Positions 1 through 9,493 of a stretch of 64,000 nucleotides of DNA are shown here, in pieces. Made by a program: the position numbers and the translations under genes. The stretch spans positions 4,286,321 to 4,350,320 of the forward strand of contig JAJKFL010000005.1 in NCBI GenBank assembly GCA_021186555.1, given 5' to 3'. Each line of letters starts with the position of its first letter. Positions within the stretch are counted from its first letter, which is position 1. The DNA comes from Reticulitermes speratus (Eukaryota; Arthropoda; Insecta; Blattodea; Rhinotermitidae). The notes beneath the pieces were generated by a model. That model did not search any database and was not told where the DNA came from. It saw nothing but the letters and a program-made list of their open reading frames with translations.

Positions 1-276
1 TCTTCTTCCCGTCGTTTCTATCCCTCCTTCTAACTTTCCTTAAATAACATGTTTCAGAAGGCAGTTCCTACGCAAGACGTGACCAATCCAGTTAGCCTTT
101 CTTCTTTTTATTGTATGTACGATATTCCTCTCCTCCTTCACTCTCTGTAATACTTCTTCATTTCTCACACGATCGGTCCAACTGATCTTCTCCATTCTTC
201 TCCAGCACCACATTTCAAAACCTTCCAGGTATTTCTGATCTACTTTCCGAAGTGTCCACGTTTCAGCACCATACAA
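1..276 (-). pseudogene. LINE (non-LTR retrotransposon) C-terminal region, runs off window edge
   Basis: An open stretch at 40-276 encodes about 78 residues with features of the region downstream of reverse transcriptase in many arthropod LINEs: YGAETW near the start, then a WRRMEKISWTDRVRNEEVL block and WIGHVLRR. The frame stops at about 40, while similar sequence reading EGG and TGRR continues to the window edge, so the copy is broken. It would be the 3' part of a retrotransposon polyprotein. I cannot assign the LINE clade from this piece. It is not a host gene. Confidence 0.7.
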
Positions 277-377
277 AGCTACGCTCTAAATCTAAGATCC
301 AAATCCAAGATCTAAATAAGTTTTATTGTTGCTGGCGGCATAAATTTGCCATGAAAGCATTATTGTGCAACGCTCAA

Positions 378-510
378 TATTTTTATATTGTTGACTTGAC
401 ATGTGGCTCAACAGTACACAGATAACGCATTGTTGCATTTCCACGGCAACAATGGTTACGCTAACGCGCTTCAATGTTACGTTATACCGTCATTGCCTGT
501 CTTGTTTTTC
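378..510 (+). repeat. Fragment of dispersed repeat K (3' end)
   Basis: The stretch ending in GTTACGTTATACCGTC and TTGCCTGTCTTG matches the ends of longer copies at 34340-34838, 39823-40340 and (reverse) 54212-54756. This copy keeps only about 130 bp. The family is unclassified; no coding sequence is visible. Confidence 0.6.
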
Positions 511-817
511 ATCCGATATCTACGTCATCGTTACGCTGTGCACAAACGTGCCTTTCGACATGTATATTAAGTATTTCTGAAAGGTCTAGGTATGTATGTT
601 AGACGTTGTACGTATTCGGATGCATTCTTTAGTCTGAAACTGGTTTCAGCTGCCACATCTCGAAATTTTCGTCACTCTTTGCATGGGCATATTTCATCTG
701 CTGCATAACTTGTCACATGTCTGATATTCCCCGCAAAATTGAAGCTGACAGAAAGATATTTAAAAAACGGTACAATATTGTCGTATCAAATAAGTGTAAC
801 ATGACATGCAAACACAG
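511..817. other. No feature recognised
   Basis: AT-rich unique-looking sequence between repeat K and the 89-bp array. No convincing open frame, RNA gene or repeat was seen. Confidence 0.5.
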
Positions 818-1855
818 TGGGGGAGTAGAACTATAGCACCTCGGCGTTAGATGGGGTGGGTTGTCAAAGCCACGCCCCGGCCCCTTTGACCCCGGGGATA
901 AAGCCCCGGGGAGTAGAAGTATATGCCTACTCATTCTTAACCTCGGTGGGTGGTTAAAGCCACGCCCCGGCCCCTTTGACCCCGGGGATAAAGCCCCGGG
1001 GAGTAGAAGTATATGCCTACTCATTCTTAACCTCGGTGGGTTGTCAAAGCCACGCCCCGGCCCCTTTGACCCAGGGGATAAAGCCCCGGGGGAGTAGAAG
1101 TATATGCCTACTCATTCTTAACCTCGGTGGGTTTAAAGCCACGCCCCGGCCCCTTTGACCCGGGATAAAGCCCCGGGGGAGTAGAAGTATATGCCTACTC
1201 ATTCTTAACCTCGGTGGGTTGTCAAAGCCACGCCCCGGCCCCTTTGACCCCAGGGATAAAGCCCCGGGGAGTAGAAGTATATGCCTACTCATTCTTAACC
1301 TCGGTGGGTTGTCAAAGCCACGCCCCGGCCCCTTTGACCCCGGGGTAAAGCCCCGGGGTAGTAGAAGTATATGCCTACTCATTCTTAACCTCGGTGGGTG
1401 GTCAAAGCCACGCCCCGGCCCCTTTGACCCCGGGGATAAAGCCCCGGGGGAGTAGAAGTATATGCCTACTCATTCTTAACCTCGGTGGGTGTCAAAGCCA
1501 CGCCCCGGCCCCTTTGACCCGGGATAAAGCCCCGGGGAGTAGAAGTATATGCCTACTCATTCTTAACCTCGGTGGGTGGTCAAAGCCACGCCCCGGCCCC
1601 TTTGACCCCGGGGGTAAAGCCCCGGGGTAGTAGAAGTATGTGCCTACTCATTCTTAACCTCGGTGGGTGGTCAAAGCCACGCCCCGGCCCCTTTGACCCC
1701 GGGGATAAAGCCCCGGGGCGTAGAAGTATATGCCTACTCATTCTTAACCTCGGTGGGTGGTCAAAGCCACGCCCCGGCCCCTTTGACCCCGGGGATAAAG
1801 CCCCGGGGGAATATAAGTATATGCCTACTCATTCTTAACCTCGGTGGGTGGTCAA
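818..1855. repeat. 89-bp tandem array derived from SINE family E tail
   Basis: About 11-12 copies of an 89-bp unit with small indels. Each contains AACCTCGGTGGGTGGTC, CACGCCCCGGCCCC and a palindromic CCCCGGGG segment. The unit is the reverse-complemented 3' half of SINE E: the intact E copy at 21405-21668 has the same order of motifs once. The array passes directly into SINE E body at 1856-1994, so it arose by tandem expansion inside a SINE E copy. Open frames through it exist only because stops are rare in the unit. Confidence 0.9.
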
Positions 1856-1994
1856 CGCCACGCCTCGGCCGCTTTAACCCCAGGAAGGACACTCGCTACC
1901 CATTGTACAGGAGGCATATTGGGCCTGTCTGGACGGATGTAGAGAGAACTTCTTGCTCGAACCCTGAACCGTCCAGCCCGTGACTAGTCGCTAT
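1856..1994 (-). mobile_element. SINE family E body (left part, interrupted by SINE A)
   Basis: Contains the reverse complement of the E middle (CCTGTCTGGACGG) and the B-box side near CTCGAACCCTGAACCG, then the start of the head (AGTCGCTAT). The rest of the head resumes at 2251 after a SINE A insertion. The tail of this same copy is the 89-bp array at 818-1855. Confidence 0.8.
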
Positions 1995-2250
1995 TTTTTT
2001 GTAGTGAAGGGCCCCGCAGCAGGTGCTAGGGACCGCTCATTGTGCAACCTGTGGTGAAGATAAGTTTTTTCGTTTTTCCGTGTAATGGAGTACCAGTGGA
2101 ATGAAATTGACAGGGGAAAACCGAAGTACTCGGTGAGAAATCTGTCCCAGTGCCACGTTGTCCACCACAATCCCACATGGACTCACCCGGGATTGAACCC
2201 TGGTCTCCGCGGTGGGAGGCCGGCGACTAACGGCCTGAGCCATGGCACGG
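1995..2250 (-). mobile_element. SINE family A inserted into SINE E
   Basis: Near full-length family A in reverse orientation. The tail GAAGGGCCCCGCAGCAG comes first, then the body with CGAAGTACTCGGTGAGAAA, then the tRNA-like head with B box GGGATTGAACCC and A-box side CTAACGGCCTGAGCCATGG. Flanks CGTGACTAGTCGCTAT (1979-1994) and CGTATCGAGTCGCTAT (2251-2266) match at 13 of 16 bases. This fits a target-site duplication made by LINE-driven retrotransposition. Confidence 0.85.
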
Positions 2251-2288
2251 CGTATCGAGTCGCTATACCGACTACGCTATCCCGACCC
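2251..2288 (-). mobile_element. SINE family E head (right part)
   Basis: Reads GAGTCGCTATACCGACTACG then CTATCCCGACCC, the reverse complement of the E tRNA-like head with its A box. It completes the E copy split by SINE A. Confidence 0.8.
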
Positions 2289-2310
2289 ATCGTCTTTTCC
2301 TGCGTCACAT

Positions 2311-2430
2311 GTCCTGCAAAAGGCAATTTTGTTGTCCTGCAAAAGGCAATTTTGTTGTCCTGCAAAAGGTAATTTTTTTTGTCCTGCAAAAGGCAATTTT
2401 TTTGTCCTGTAAAAGGCAATTTTGTGTTCA
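2311..2430. repeat. 22-bp minisatellite
   Basis: About five copies of a unit containing GTCCTGCAAAAGGCAATTTT, with variation in the T run. A short local minisatellite. Confidence 0.85.
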
Positions 2431-2639
2431 TGCTCAAATATTGAACGTCGTAACTATAACTAAAGGCTTCTGTTTTTGAACACAAATATTTTGTGCTTGG
2501 TTTGGAGTAACCCAAAATGTTGCTTAATGTCGCTAACGATATTTCAAACCCACGTTAACGCCTACATAAGTAGGTGGTATAACAACCAGTAACGTACAGT
2601 TCTTAAATGGATGTCAGTTTTAAACAAATGTGGACCCAG

Positions 2640-3155
2640 AATCTTTTATTGGAGGAGGAGGCGGCTGACACTGAGGCTGTATGTAATTTATGTTTGATTT
2701 TAAAAACTATGTTATAAAAATCATGTCACAAACATAACTGTAACATAACATTGTATGTAACTGCATTTATATACATGTGAATATAATTACATGTTCCATT
2801 CGTATTCACTCACTCAACCAACGAATGCACTATTATAATTAAACTCTCACTAGTACCTACATATGTTTCGGCCCCATTGTGGCCATCATCAGGGGTAACT
2901 TGTTATATATATATATATATACACTTCACTTTACGCTGTCCAATTTGGCACTGTCATTCCACTATTGTTCTGTCAGTGTTACTACTTTACACTGGAAGTC
3001 ACAAGCACTGCACTTTTTTGTAGGGTGTTAAGTTGTTATCTATTGAGATCGTCGCGGTTGTTAAAACTTTTTATTAAATTATTTTAAACTGTTAAAACGT
3101 TGGTTTGTTTATATTGCAGTCCGTATTCTGTTGTATGACGCTGTAAGACGTTGTA
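2640..3155. repeat. Hammerhead-bearing repeat unit, copy 1
   Basis: This roughly 500-bp segment is repeated next door at 3156-3640 in a heavily altered form. Shared landmarks in the same order are a GCGGCTGACA start, CATGTTC, ATGCACTATTATA, GACTAGTA or CACTAGTA, GGGTAACTTGT, a TGTTACTACT block and AACGTTGGT. It carries CCAACGAATGCAC just before a hammerhead-like motif and a (TA)n run at 2906-2921. Probably a Penelope-like element end, by inference. Confidence 0.65.
2854..2897 (-). ncRNA. Hammerhead-ribozyme-like motif H1
   Basis: On the minus strand the order is CTGATGA, one extra T, stem II GGCC/GGCC, GAAA, a palindromic stem III ACATATGT, an A at the expected cleavage position, then GGTA. 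GGTA can pair with TACC upstream if one C bulges. The extra base between CTGATGA and stem II departs from the textbook hammerhead. Activity is untested. Confidence 0.6.
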
Positions 3156-3640
3156 TGACGTGTATGAGCGGCTGACATGACTGTATGAATTAGATGTTTG
3201 ATTTATGAAAAGACTTGTATAAAGCTGTAAAACTTATACTGTAACTTAACTTGTATACGTGATACCTGCGTTTATATGACTGTAAGATGTAACCTACATG
3301 TTCATACGTTTATCGACCTGTAACAACGAGTATGCACTATTATAGTTAAACTTTGACTAGTATACGCTTAAGATGTTGTGCCGCATTGTAGGCGTTGATA
3401 CGGGTAACTTGTATATACTTCACTTGACGCTGTAAGGTATGTCATCCAGTATGACTGTCAGAGTGTTACTACTGTTACAGCTGTAAGCACGAAGACTGCA
3501 CTTTTGTAGGTGTATGAGTTGTATGACCTAATTGAGACGTGGGGATGCGTTAAAACTTTGTATTAAGATTTTGTAGACCTGTAAGACGTTGGTATGTTTA
3601 TATGCGCGTAATTCTGTTGTATGACGTTGTATGACGCTGT
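3156..3640. repeat. Hammerhead-bearing repeat unit, copy 2 (oddly diverged)
   Basis: Parallel to 2640-3155 over its whole length but full of GTA/TGTA changes. For example GTTAAAACG in copy 1 reads GTAAGACG here, and GTTGGTTTG reads GTTGGTATG. The hammerhead core is destroyed at about 3365-3410. The 20-bp repeat at its end has the same flavour. Confidence 0.55.
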
Positions 3641-3705
3641 AAGACGTTGTATGACGCTGTAAGACGTTGTATGACGCTGTAAGACGTTGTATGACGTTGT
3701 AAGGC
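3608..3705. repeat. 20-bp minisatellite
   Basis: About five copies of TTGTATGACGCTGTAAGACG, some with GTTGTATGACG variants. Two diverged units also occur at 3127-3166, at the equivalent place in the neighbouring copy of the larger repeat. Confidence 0.85.
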
Positions 3706-4867
3706 ACTGCGTTGTTGATGTCTATTGTAGTCGTTGATGTTGTTTATGTTCCGTGACTCACCTAATTTAAATCACAATGTCTAATCTTGTTTTTCAAGTT
3801 CAATATAAGACTTTCTAATTTTTTATTCTGTTTTTCAAAATTCCAATGTATTAGTCATCACCCGATTTCAGCTAAGGGCGAATCACGCAAAACCTTTCAT
3901 ATCACCGTGGTTACAAAATTTGTTTTTTAAATTTCAATTTGGGGTTGCTTGCAGCCCCGCAGCCCCACCCTAATTGGGTGCGCACCTTATTTTAAATAAT
4001 TTTTTACATCACATTTCAATAATAGTTCAAAATATGGATGTATGGATCTTGCTTCGTGTCACCCAGCTGGCGCATATAATTTTGAATTTGCTTCTAGATT
4101 TTTGGAAAATTTGTGTACCCCTGTATTAAATTCTATATTGGTAATCTGCAGTAAAAGTTTTGAACAAATCGAGTTCTGCTTGACATAAATGAAGTATAGA
4201 CTTTACTGTACATGTCACTTGAATCTAACATTTTTTTTTTAAAATGTTTAATTGTCGAAAAGTTAATTTCCCGCATAGTGAGTGGTAGAAGGGAACCCAC
4301 TTCATGGATTTACTAGTGTTGATTTCTTTACCACATCGTTGGTTATTCTCAAAAGGCCAAATGAATTCCATCACTAGTATACCTCACCATTCATTTATGT
4401 TTTAAGGAAATGAATTATTTTCTGGGTAACGACGGATATACCTTCTGATTAACACCAAAACCAGTGCTGTGTAACGATTATCAAAATATTTGTGTTTCAT
4501 GTTGTAATACACCTTTACAGTGTTGCTTGTCTCCAATGTGAACCTCATGTAGGAGCCCTTAGTTGGCTTCCAGAAGGCGATGTTGGAAGCCGACCTCAAG
4601 TTCGTAAGGCCTTTTCGAGTCCAAAACTAATTAAGAGAACAATTTATTATTTATGGGCCCTCGTACTTGTGTATTATTTATTTGCTCATTCATTCACGTC
4701 GAATCCGTATGATCCATCGAAGCCCTAAAAGAATGTAACATTGCTTTAAATGTACTGCGGGTCAAATAGTGGTTTCAGACAGCAGAATATAGTGTGACGT
4801 CTACTTGGTCTTTATTTTTGAGAGAATAAAAGAGGTTAAAACTGTTTCGCAGGTAAATTGCTAGTGT
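3706..4867. other. AT-rich region without recognised genes
   Basis: Mostly unique-looking AT-rich DNA. A segment at about 3855-3985 (CAGCCCCGCAGCCCC with flanking A/T tracts) resembles, in reverse, a segment at 16290-16430, so it is probably an old dispersed repeat. No credible coding frame. Confidence 0.4.
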
Positions 4868-5105
4868 AGTGACTAGGCTACTAGCTAGAAGACGAGGAAT
4901 CGTGGCTCGATTCCCGGAGGCGACGAGGTTTGTCTCTTTCCTAAAGGGTTCAGGCCGGCTATGGGTCCCACCAAGCCTTCTGTGCAATGAGTATCAGGAG
5001 TACTGTACGAGCGGGTCAAGTGGCCGGGAGCGTGAAGTTGACACCTCATTTTTATCTAGTACTTACGTTAGGAATGAGTGGAGTTTACCTCCACCTCTCT
5101 GTGTT
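4868..5105 (+). mobile_element. SINE family E, strongly diverged copy
   Basis: Keeps the E order: a B-box-like GGCTCGATTCCCGG, then GACGAGGTTTGTCTC, the CCGGCTATGGGTCCCACC segment, GGAGCGTGAAGTTGAC replaced by GGGAGCGTGAAGTTGAC, and a tail ending in TACCTCCACCTCT. The head A box is degraded. Confidence 0.65.
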
Positions 5106-5370
5106 GTCGTGGCGTGTTGTTTAATTACGTATAGGAGCAATCGTATCCAGTGGCGTAGCGAGATTTTTTAACGCAGTGGGGCGACCAATAACAATGGCCG
5201 CCCCTAACAGAAATTGCGAACTTTGAAAAAAAAATCATAAATTATTCTTGGAATGCTCCTTTATTTGTTTCAATGGTTTAAAATTTGTTTACAGGAGAAA
5301 ATCAAATTTAGTCATTAAAAATATTGATTTTGCCGCCACTCGGATTCTGCTGCCTGGGGCGGCCGCACAA

Positions 5371-5392
5371 CTACCCCCCCCCCCCCCCCCAC
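5371..5392. repeat. Poly(C) run
   Basis: An uninterrupted cytosine tract of about 18 bases beside GGCCGC. It is likely to be length-variable and error-prone in assembly. Confidence 0.9.
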
Positions 5393-5429
5393 CCAATTCC
5401 CCGACCGTACATTTAGTAAAGCTAGAGTA

Positions 5430-5706
5430 AAGCAATCCCATTACAGGCCTGGACACACTCTGAGGGCAGTAGTAGGTTGAGGCTCCCAACATTTCTACAC
5501 AGTCGGCACATGAAGTTGGTAAGTTTGTCAGCCCTACGCACCGCCTGCCTTTACCCCCAAGGAGATACCCCAGGTACTCATTTCTGTTAGAGGCTGAGTC
5601 GACCCCAAGTCATAGTGCGGCCGGAAGGATTAAGTCAATAAAAATCCCAGTGACCACATCGGGAATCGAACCCGCAACCTTCCCGTTACGCCACGGCGTA
5701 CCCCGC
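5430..5706 (-). mobile_element. SINE family C
   Basis: Reverse copy. The tail CCCATTACAGGCCTGGACA comes first, then the body with TTTACCCCCAAGG and AGAGGCTGAGTCGACCCC, then the head with B box GGAATCGAACCCGCAACC. The A-box part of the head is shortened compared with the copy at 16591-16882. Confidence 0.85.
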
Positions 5707-6393
5707 CCATACCTTCACTTTTACCAAATTGTAAGGATTTTATTCTCCGTATTAGACCAGACAGCGGGATTTAGCTGTTATTTAAGTGATTAAATGTAAG
5801 ATCTGAGATTAACTGTCTACGTCATATTGACATAGACAGACAGATTTAGTCTTCGAAAGAGGAAGTCTACATTCTAGACAAAGTTTATAGACGAGGGATA
5901 ATATTGAAATTTATCTTGAGAGAGACGGCGAGATTTTGTTGTGAACAGACCTCGGACTGCATTACAAGGCTTTCTTGGACAGATGAATAATTGTTACCTG
6001 CGTTTGGAATACCATGGAGAAGTGGAAACCCAATGTCGTAACAGAGTGGCTTCTTTAATGGAGTCAGGTGTCTTCTGAGGTTGAAATAAGACTGTTACTG
6101 GTTTTGTGGTAACTTGAACTCCACTGATTTTGAAAAACAGATAAAGAAATCGGCATATAATAATGTGGTGTGACAGTAAAAATAATATGAACATGTCCTC
6201 ACCTCATTTCTACAAGTCTAACTCACAGTATTCGGTCTTCTGTATCCACCTTTTTTTTTCGCGCAGTCGCAGCAGCAGGATGCGCAGAATAATGCGCTGT
6301 GAACACAAACTACTTGTATTGCCTTTAAATGTTTATGACTCAGCGACTCGGAAACCAGAGGCGGTGGCAGACATCGTAACCCATGACAGTGTA
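5707..6393. other. No gene recognised
   Basis: Unique-looking sequence up to the MADF-bearing transposon. A 229-codon frame opens at 6163 but runs straight across the transposon end, so it is not a gene. Confidence 0.5.
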
Positions 6394-6939
6394 AAGCCGG
6401 GATTAGACGGCGCGTGGCTCGGCTCGTTTTACGTCATAACTGACGTCATTGACAAAGAATCGTATTCAAACGCGCCGTGTATCCGGCCTGGCGCGGCGCG
6501 GCTTGTGATTGGGGGAGCGAGGCTCGTTGGATCGCCGCAGAAGCGGTTTTTTCACGATCCTCAAAGGGACTCGGCGCGGGCAGCTGTTGCGGCTACACGG
6601 CGCTTGCAGTGTACGCGCCAAGCCAGTCTCGTCCAAGTCTGTATACACTTAGGTCTGGTCTTTGTTTTCTGCTGTCGGGGTGCGCGAAGAGTGAAACTTT
6701 CTGTTCCACAATTGGTATTGGCTAGAATGGAGTGGTCAAACGAGGACATTTTTAAGTTCATAGAACAACACGACTTATTCCACAAGCCGAGCCGAACCTA
6801 CGCGAGCAAGGCCGCTGGTCCGCCATTTGCCGAGCTGCGCCGCGTCGTGTAGCCAGATTGTCTTTTCTGTTCCGATCTGTTGGCCGAGCAAGTGACGTCA
6901 TTGTCACTGGACGAGCCGCGCGCCGTCTAATCCCGGCTT
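6394..6939. mobile_element. Non-autonomous TIR transposon carrying a MADF gene remnant
   Basis: A 546-bp element flanked by TA on both sides. Its ends are inverted repeats of about 28 bp with one mismatch, beginning AAGCCGGGATTAGACGG. Close inside each end lies TGACGTCA-type sequence. The right half encodes a short MADF-like start. MADF proteins accompany PIF/Harbinger transposases in many animals, which suggests that superfamily. However, Harbinger normally duplicates a 3-bp TWA, and here only TA is clear (TAA against TTA if one base is shifted). Confidence 0.7.
6727..6852 (+). pseudogene. MADF-domain protein, N-terminal remnant
   Basis: Starts at ATG 6727 and reads MEWSNEDIFKFIEQHDLF before running into unrelated residues and a stop at 6850. 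MADF domains open with a short segment of this type that forms the first helix, and the rest of a domain of about 85 residues is missing. The remnant lies inside the inverted-repeat element at 6394-6939. In intact elements such a protein would bind element DNA with the transposase. Here it is internally deleted and non-functional. Confidence 0.6.
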
Positions 6940-7338
6940 TAGACTTGTTTGTCCATGACGTCAAATCTTCAATCACAGTGGCCTTGCGACCCAACTTCAG
7001 GTTACGACCCTGTGTTTGAAAATCCCTGATCTGCATTTTTCTTTTCTGGCTGCCATGTCGTATCGTTATTGCTCAATACTTGTCTTCATTTCTTCTGCAC
7101 ACAGTGAACAGTTTTGTGTTCAGCGTACTAATTTTTAACTTTTAAATTGACGTATAAAACTTAAATGTTTCCCTGAAGGACCCCCCCCCCCCCCCAAGTC
7201 ACCAATTTCCGTTATATCTTGGCTCTCGCCAAACGCGGTTTCGTTAACGGCAGGTTAATTCAGGTGCCTACTACGCGGGTTGTGTTCTGAAAACTGCTGT
7301 CTTTATGAAAAAGTGTATTGAGCAGGAAATAAATAGTA
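6940..7338. other. No gene recognised
   Basis: Unique-looking sequence with a poly(C) tract at about 7180-7195. No supportable feature. Confidence 0.5.
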
Positions 7339-7822
7339 CAGTGGAACCTCGAACTTCGAACACAATCCGTTCCAGGAGACGGTTCGACTTTCAAGTTGTT
7401 CGACTTTCGAGTTAAATTTCCCCATAAGAAATAATGTAAATTGTATTAATCTGTTTCAGACCCCCAAAATTTACCCAATATAAAACATTTTAAGTGCCTA
7501 TTTCAAAATATTATATTGGTAAATAATGATAAAATAAGTATATTTAATTTCAATAATTGAAAATTTTTATTTATAATAGTACATACATAAAAATATTGTA
7601 TAATAATCAATCAATAATAATAGTAGGAGGGATATTACTGTTCACTGGAAGGTGAATTACCCTTCTTTCATCTGGACCAAGCACAGAGAGAACGCGACCA
7701 CGTGATTCTTTGTTCGACTTTCGAGTTTTTGTTCGAGTTTCAAAACCGGATTTTCCTCGAATTTTTTGTTCGAGTTTCAAGTTGTTCGAACATCAAACCG
7801 TTCGAAGTTCGACGGTCCACTG
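7339..7822. mobile_element. pogo/Tigger-like MITE
   Basis: 484 bp flanked by TA on both sides (7337-7338 and 7823-7824). Terminal inverted repeats begin CAGTGGAACCTCGAACTTCG and end with the matching CGAAGTTCGACGGTCCACTG. Subterminal repeats of GTTCGACTTTCGAGTT type occur at both ends. The terminal CAGTGG and TA target fit the pogo/Tigger branch of Tc1/mariner. No transposase frame. Confidence 0.8.
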
Positions 7823-7926
7823 TATTTAATATTCAGGGCTGCGTTCTCGAAAGCGCAGGCTTTCGAGTCTTCAAGATCAAATTAAGCGTTAAGTCATTCA
7901 CTGATCTTGCTTATTAACGTAGCAGT

Positions 7927-8206
7927 TGGCCGTGCCATGGCTCAGGCGGTTAGTCGGCGGCCTCTCACCGCGGAGACCCGGGTTCGATCCCGGGTCGGTC
8001 CATGTGTGATATGCGGTGGACGAAGTGGCACTGGGACAGGTTTCTCTCCGAGTACTTCGGTTTTCCCCCGTCAATTTCATTCCACCGGTGCTCCATTGAA
8101 ATGGAAAAGCAGAGAAAACCTCATCTTCATCACAGGGTTGCACAATAAGCCTTAAAGGCTGCGGTGCGTCTGTAGCTTCTGCTGCGGGGCCCTTCAGTAA
8201 AGTAGT
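7927..8206 (+). mobile_element. SINE family A
   Basis: Full-length copy. The tRNA-like head has A-box region TGGCTCAGGCGGTTAGTCGG and B box GGGTTCGATCCC. Next come the TTTCTCTCCGAGTACTTCGG body segment and the tail GGCTGCGGTGCGTC ending in GGGGCCCTTC. The copy is bounded by GTAGCAGT at 7919-7926 and 8207-8214, a perfect 8-bp target-site duplication. The head supplies a polymerase III promoter. Open frames across it (MAQAVSRRPLTAE) are incidental. Confidence 0.92.
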
Positions 8207-8384
8207 GTAGCAGTAAATACCTGTGCAAAACACACACGAAGAGAAAAAAATATATAAAAATAATGAATTATTGTGTTGATTGCTTGATTTCGTCAGGTGA
8301 AGATGGGAGGCCGAAATAAAACTGCGGAAATGCGGAAAAGTGGATAACGGAGAGTGCGTGACGGTCGCTTGTAGGTACGAGTAG

Positions 8385-9030
8385 TGCGCTGGCAGTTTCG
8401 TATCGTGTTCCGATCATAAGTCCGTGGTGCAGAGTCCTTGAGAAACTGATAGTTCCCCAGCTAGTCAAGAAATTCTCCACATTTTATGAAGCCGAAAGTT
8501 CATTACCGCCTTCACAATAGCCACCACCTGTTCCTATTCTGAGCCAGATGAATCCAATCCACGCCCCCTCCATCCTTTTCTTTAACGTCCATTTGAATGT
8601 TATCCTCCATTCTTACATCTAGTTCTTCCATGGTCTTCTTTCCATCACGTTTTCCCCACCAAAATATTGGTCACACCTGTCTTCTCCCCCATACGTGCCA
8701 CATGCCTCGCCCATCTTATTCTTCGTCATTTTATCACCTGAATAGTAATTGGTCGGGAGAACAAATCATGAAACTCGTCATTGTGCAGTGTTCTCCAGCC
8801 TTCTGTTACTTCCTTCCTCTTAAACCCCAATGTCTTCTTCTTCTTCTTCTTCTGTCTATGGGCCCGTCGGCATTTTTTAGCTCCGGACGCACCGCAGCCT
8901 TAGGCTTATTGTGCTAAGACCCCAATGTCTTCCTCAGCACTCTAATCTCGAACACCTCCAGACTATGTTCCTCCCTCAATGTGAGAGACCAAGTTTCACA
9001 CCCATACAAAACAACAGGTAGCGTTATTCA
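8385..9030 (-). pseudogene. LINE C-terminal and 3' region, with SINE insertion
   Basis: On the minus strand this carries the LINE 3' block also seen at 18328-18735: RMRWARHVARMGEKTG-like residues near 8660-8710, then the CTATTCTGAGCCAG segment and TTCTTGACTAGC near 8460. Frameshifts are frequent. A truncated SINE A (8838-8918) interrupts it. Confidence 0.75.
8838..8918 (-). mobile_element. 5'-truncated SINE family A with target-site duplication
   Basis: An 81-bp insert carrying only the A tail (reverse of GCACAATAAGCC and GGCTGCGGTGCGTCC), followed by GGGCCCATAGACAG and a (GAA)n end. It is flanked by perfect 14-bp repeats ACCCCAATGTCTTC at 8824-8837 and 8919-8932. This is the signature of truncated reverse transcription into the LINE. 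Confidence 0.88.
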
Positions 9031-9493
9031 AAGTATAGGAGCTTGAAATGTCCGTCTGTGAAGTAAAGTGTGAAACCGTCTTTACGTTATAACGAATGGT
9101 TACGTTTAGCGATCCATTGCATTTTATGGGTCGTTAGCTGCAGACAGTATAACACGTTTCATGGCGGTCATAATATGGGCCGTTGGGAAGATTTTGAAAC
9201 ATCATTCTTGTTACGAGATTTCCAGTCAGGAGCCTCAGTAAGTTCCATGAACGGAAATCGTATTGTATAAGACGTTCAATAAACGATTCCAATCATGATC
9301 GCAGGTGATTGGATTTATCTTTGTCTGCGCGGGTCAAGAGGGTACGGATCGCTTCCTTTTGTAACAGGTACTCGCGTTCCGCTCACAGTGCGACTGGCGT
9401 GGGATGGCGAGGTTGCTGCAGGTCGTTCACGGATCCGTGACATTTTGCGATATGAGCAATAAAGTCACAGTTTTATGTTTTCTGATTTTACAG

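Noticed and set aside
6163-6852. A 229-codon forward frame as a real gene
   Set aside because: It crosses the transposon boundary at 6394; only the MADF-like piece from 6727 has any family signal, and that is truncated.
7930-8155. Conserved protein starting MAQAVSRRPLTAE, also at 35398, 40801 and 52029
   Set aside because: It is the tRNA-like head of SINE A translated; conservation reflects the repeat, not a protein.
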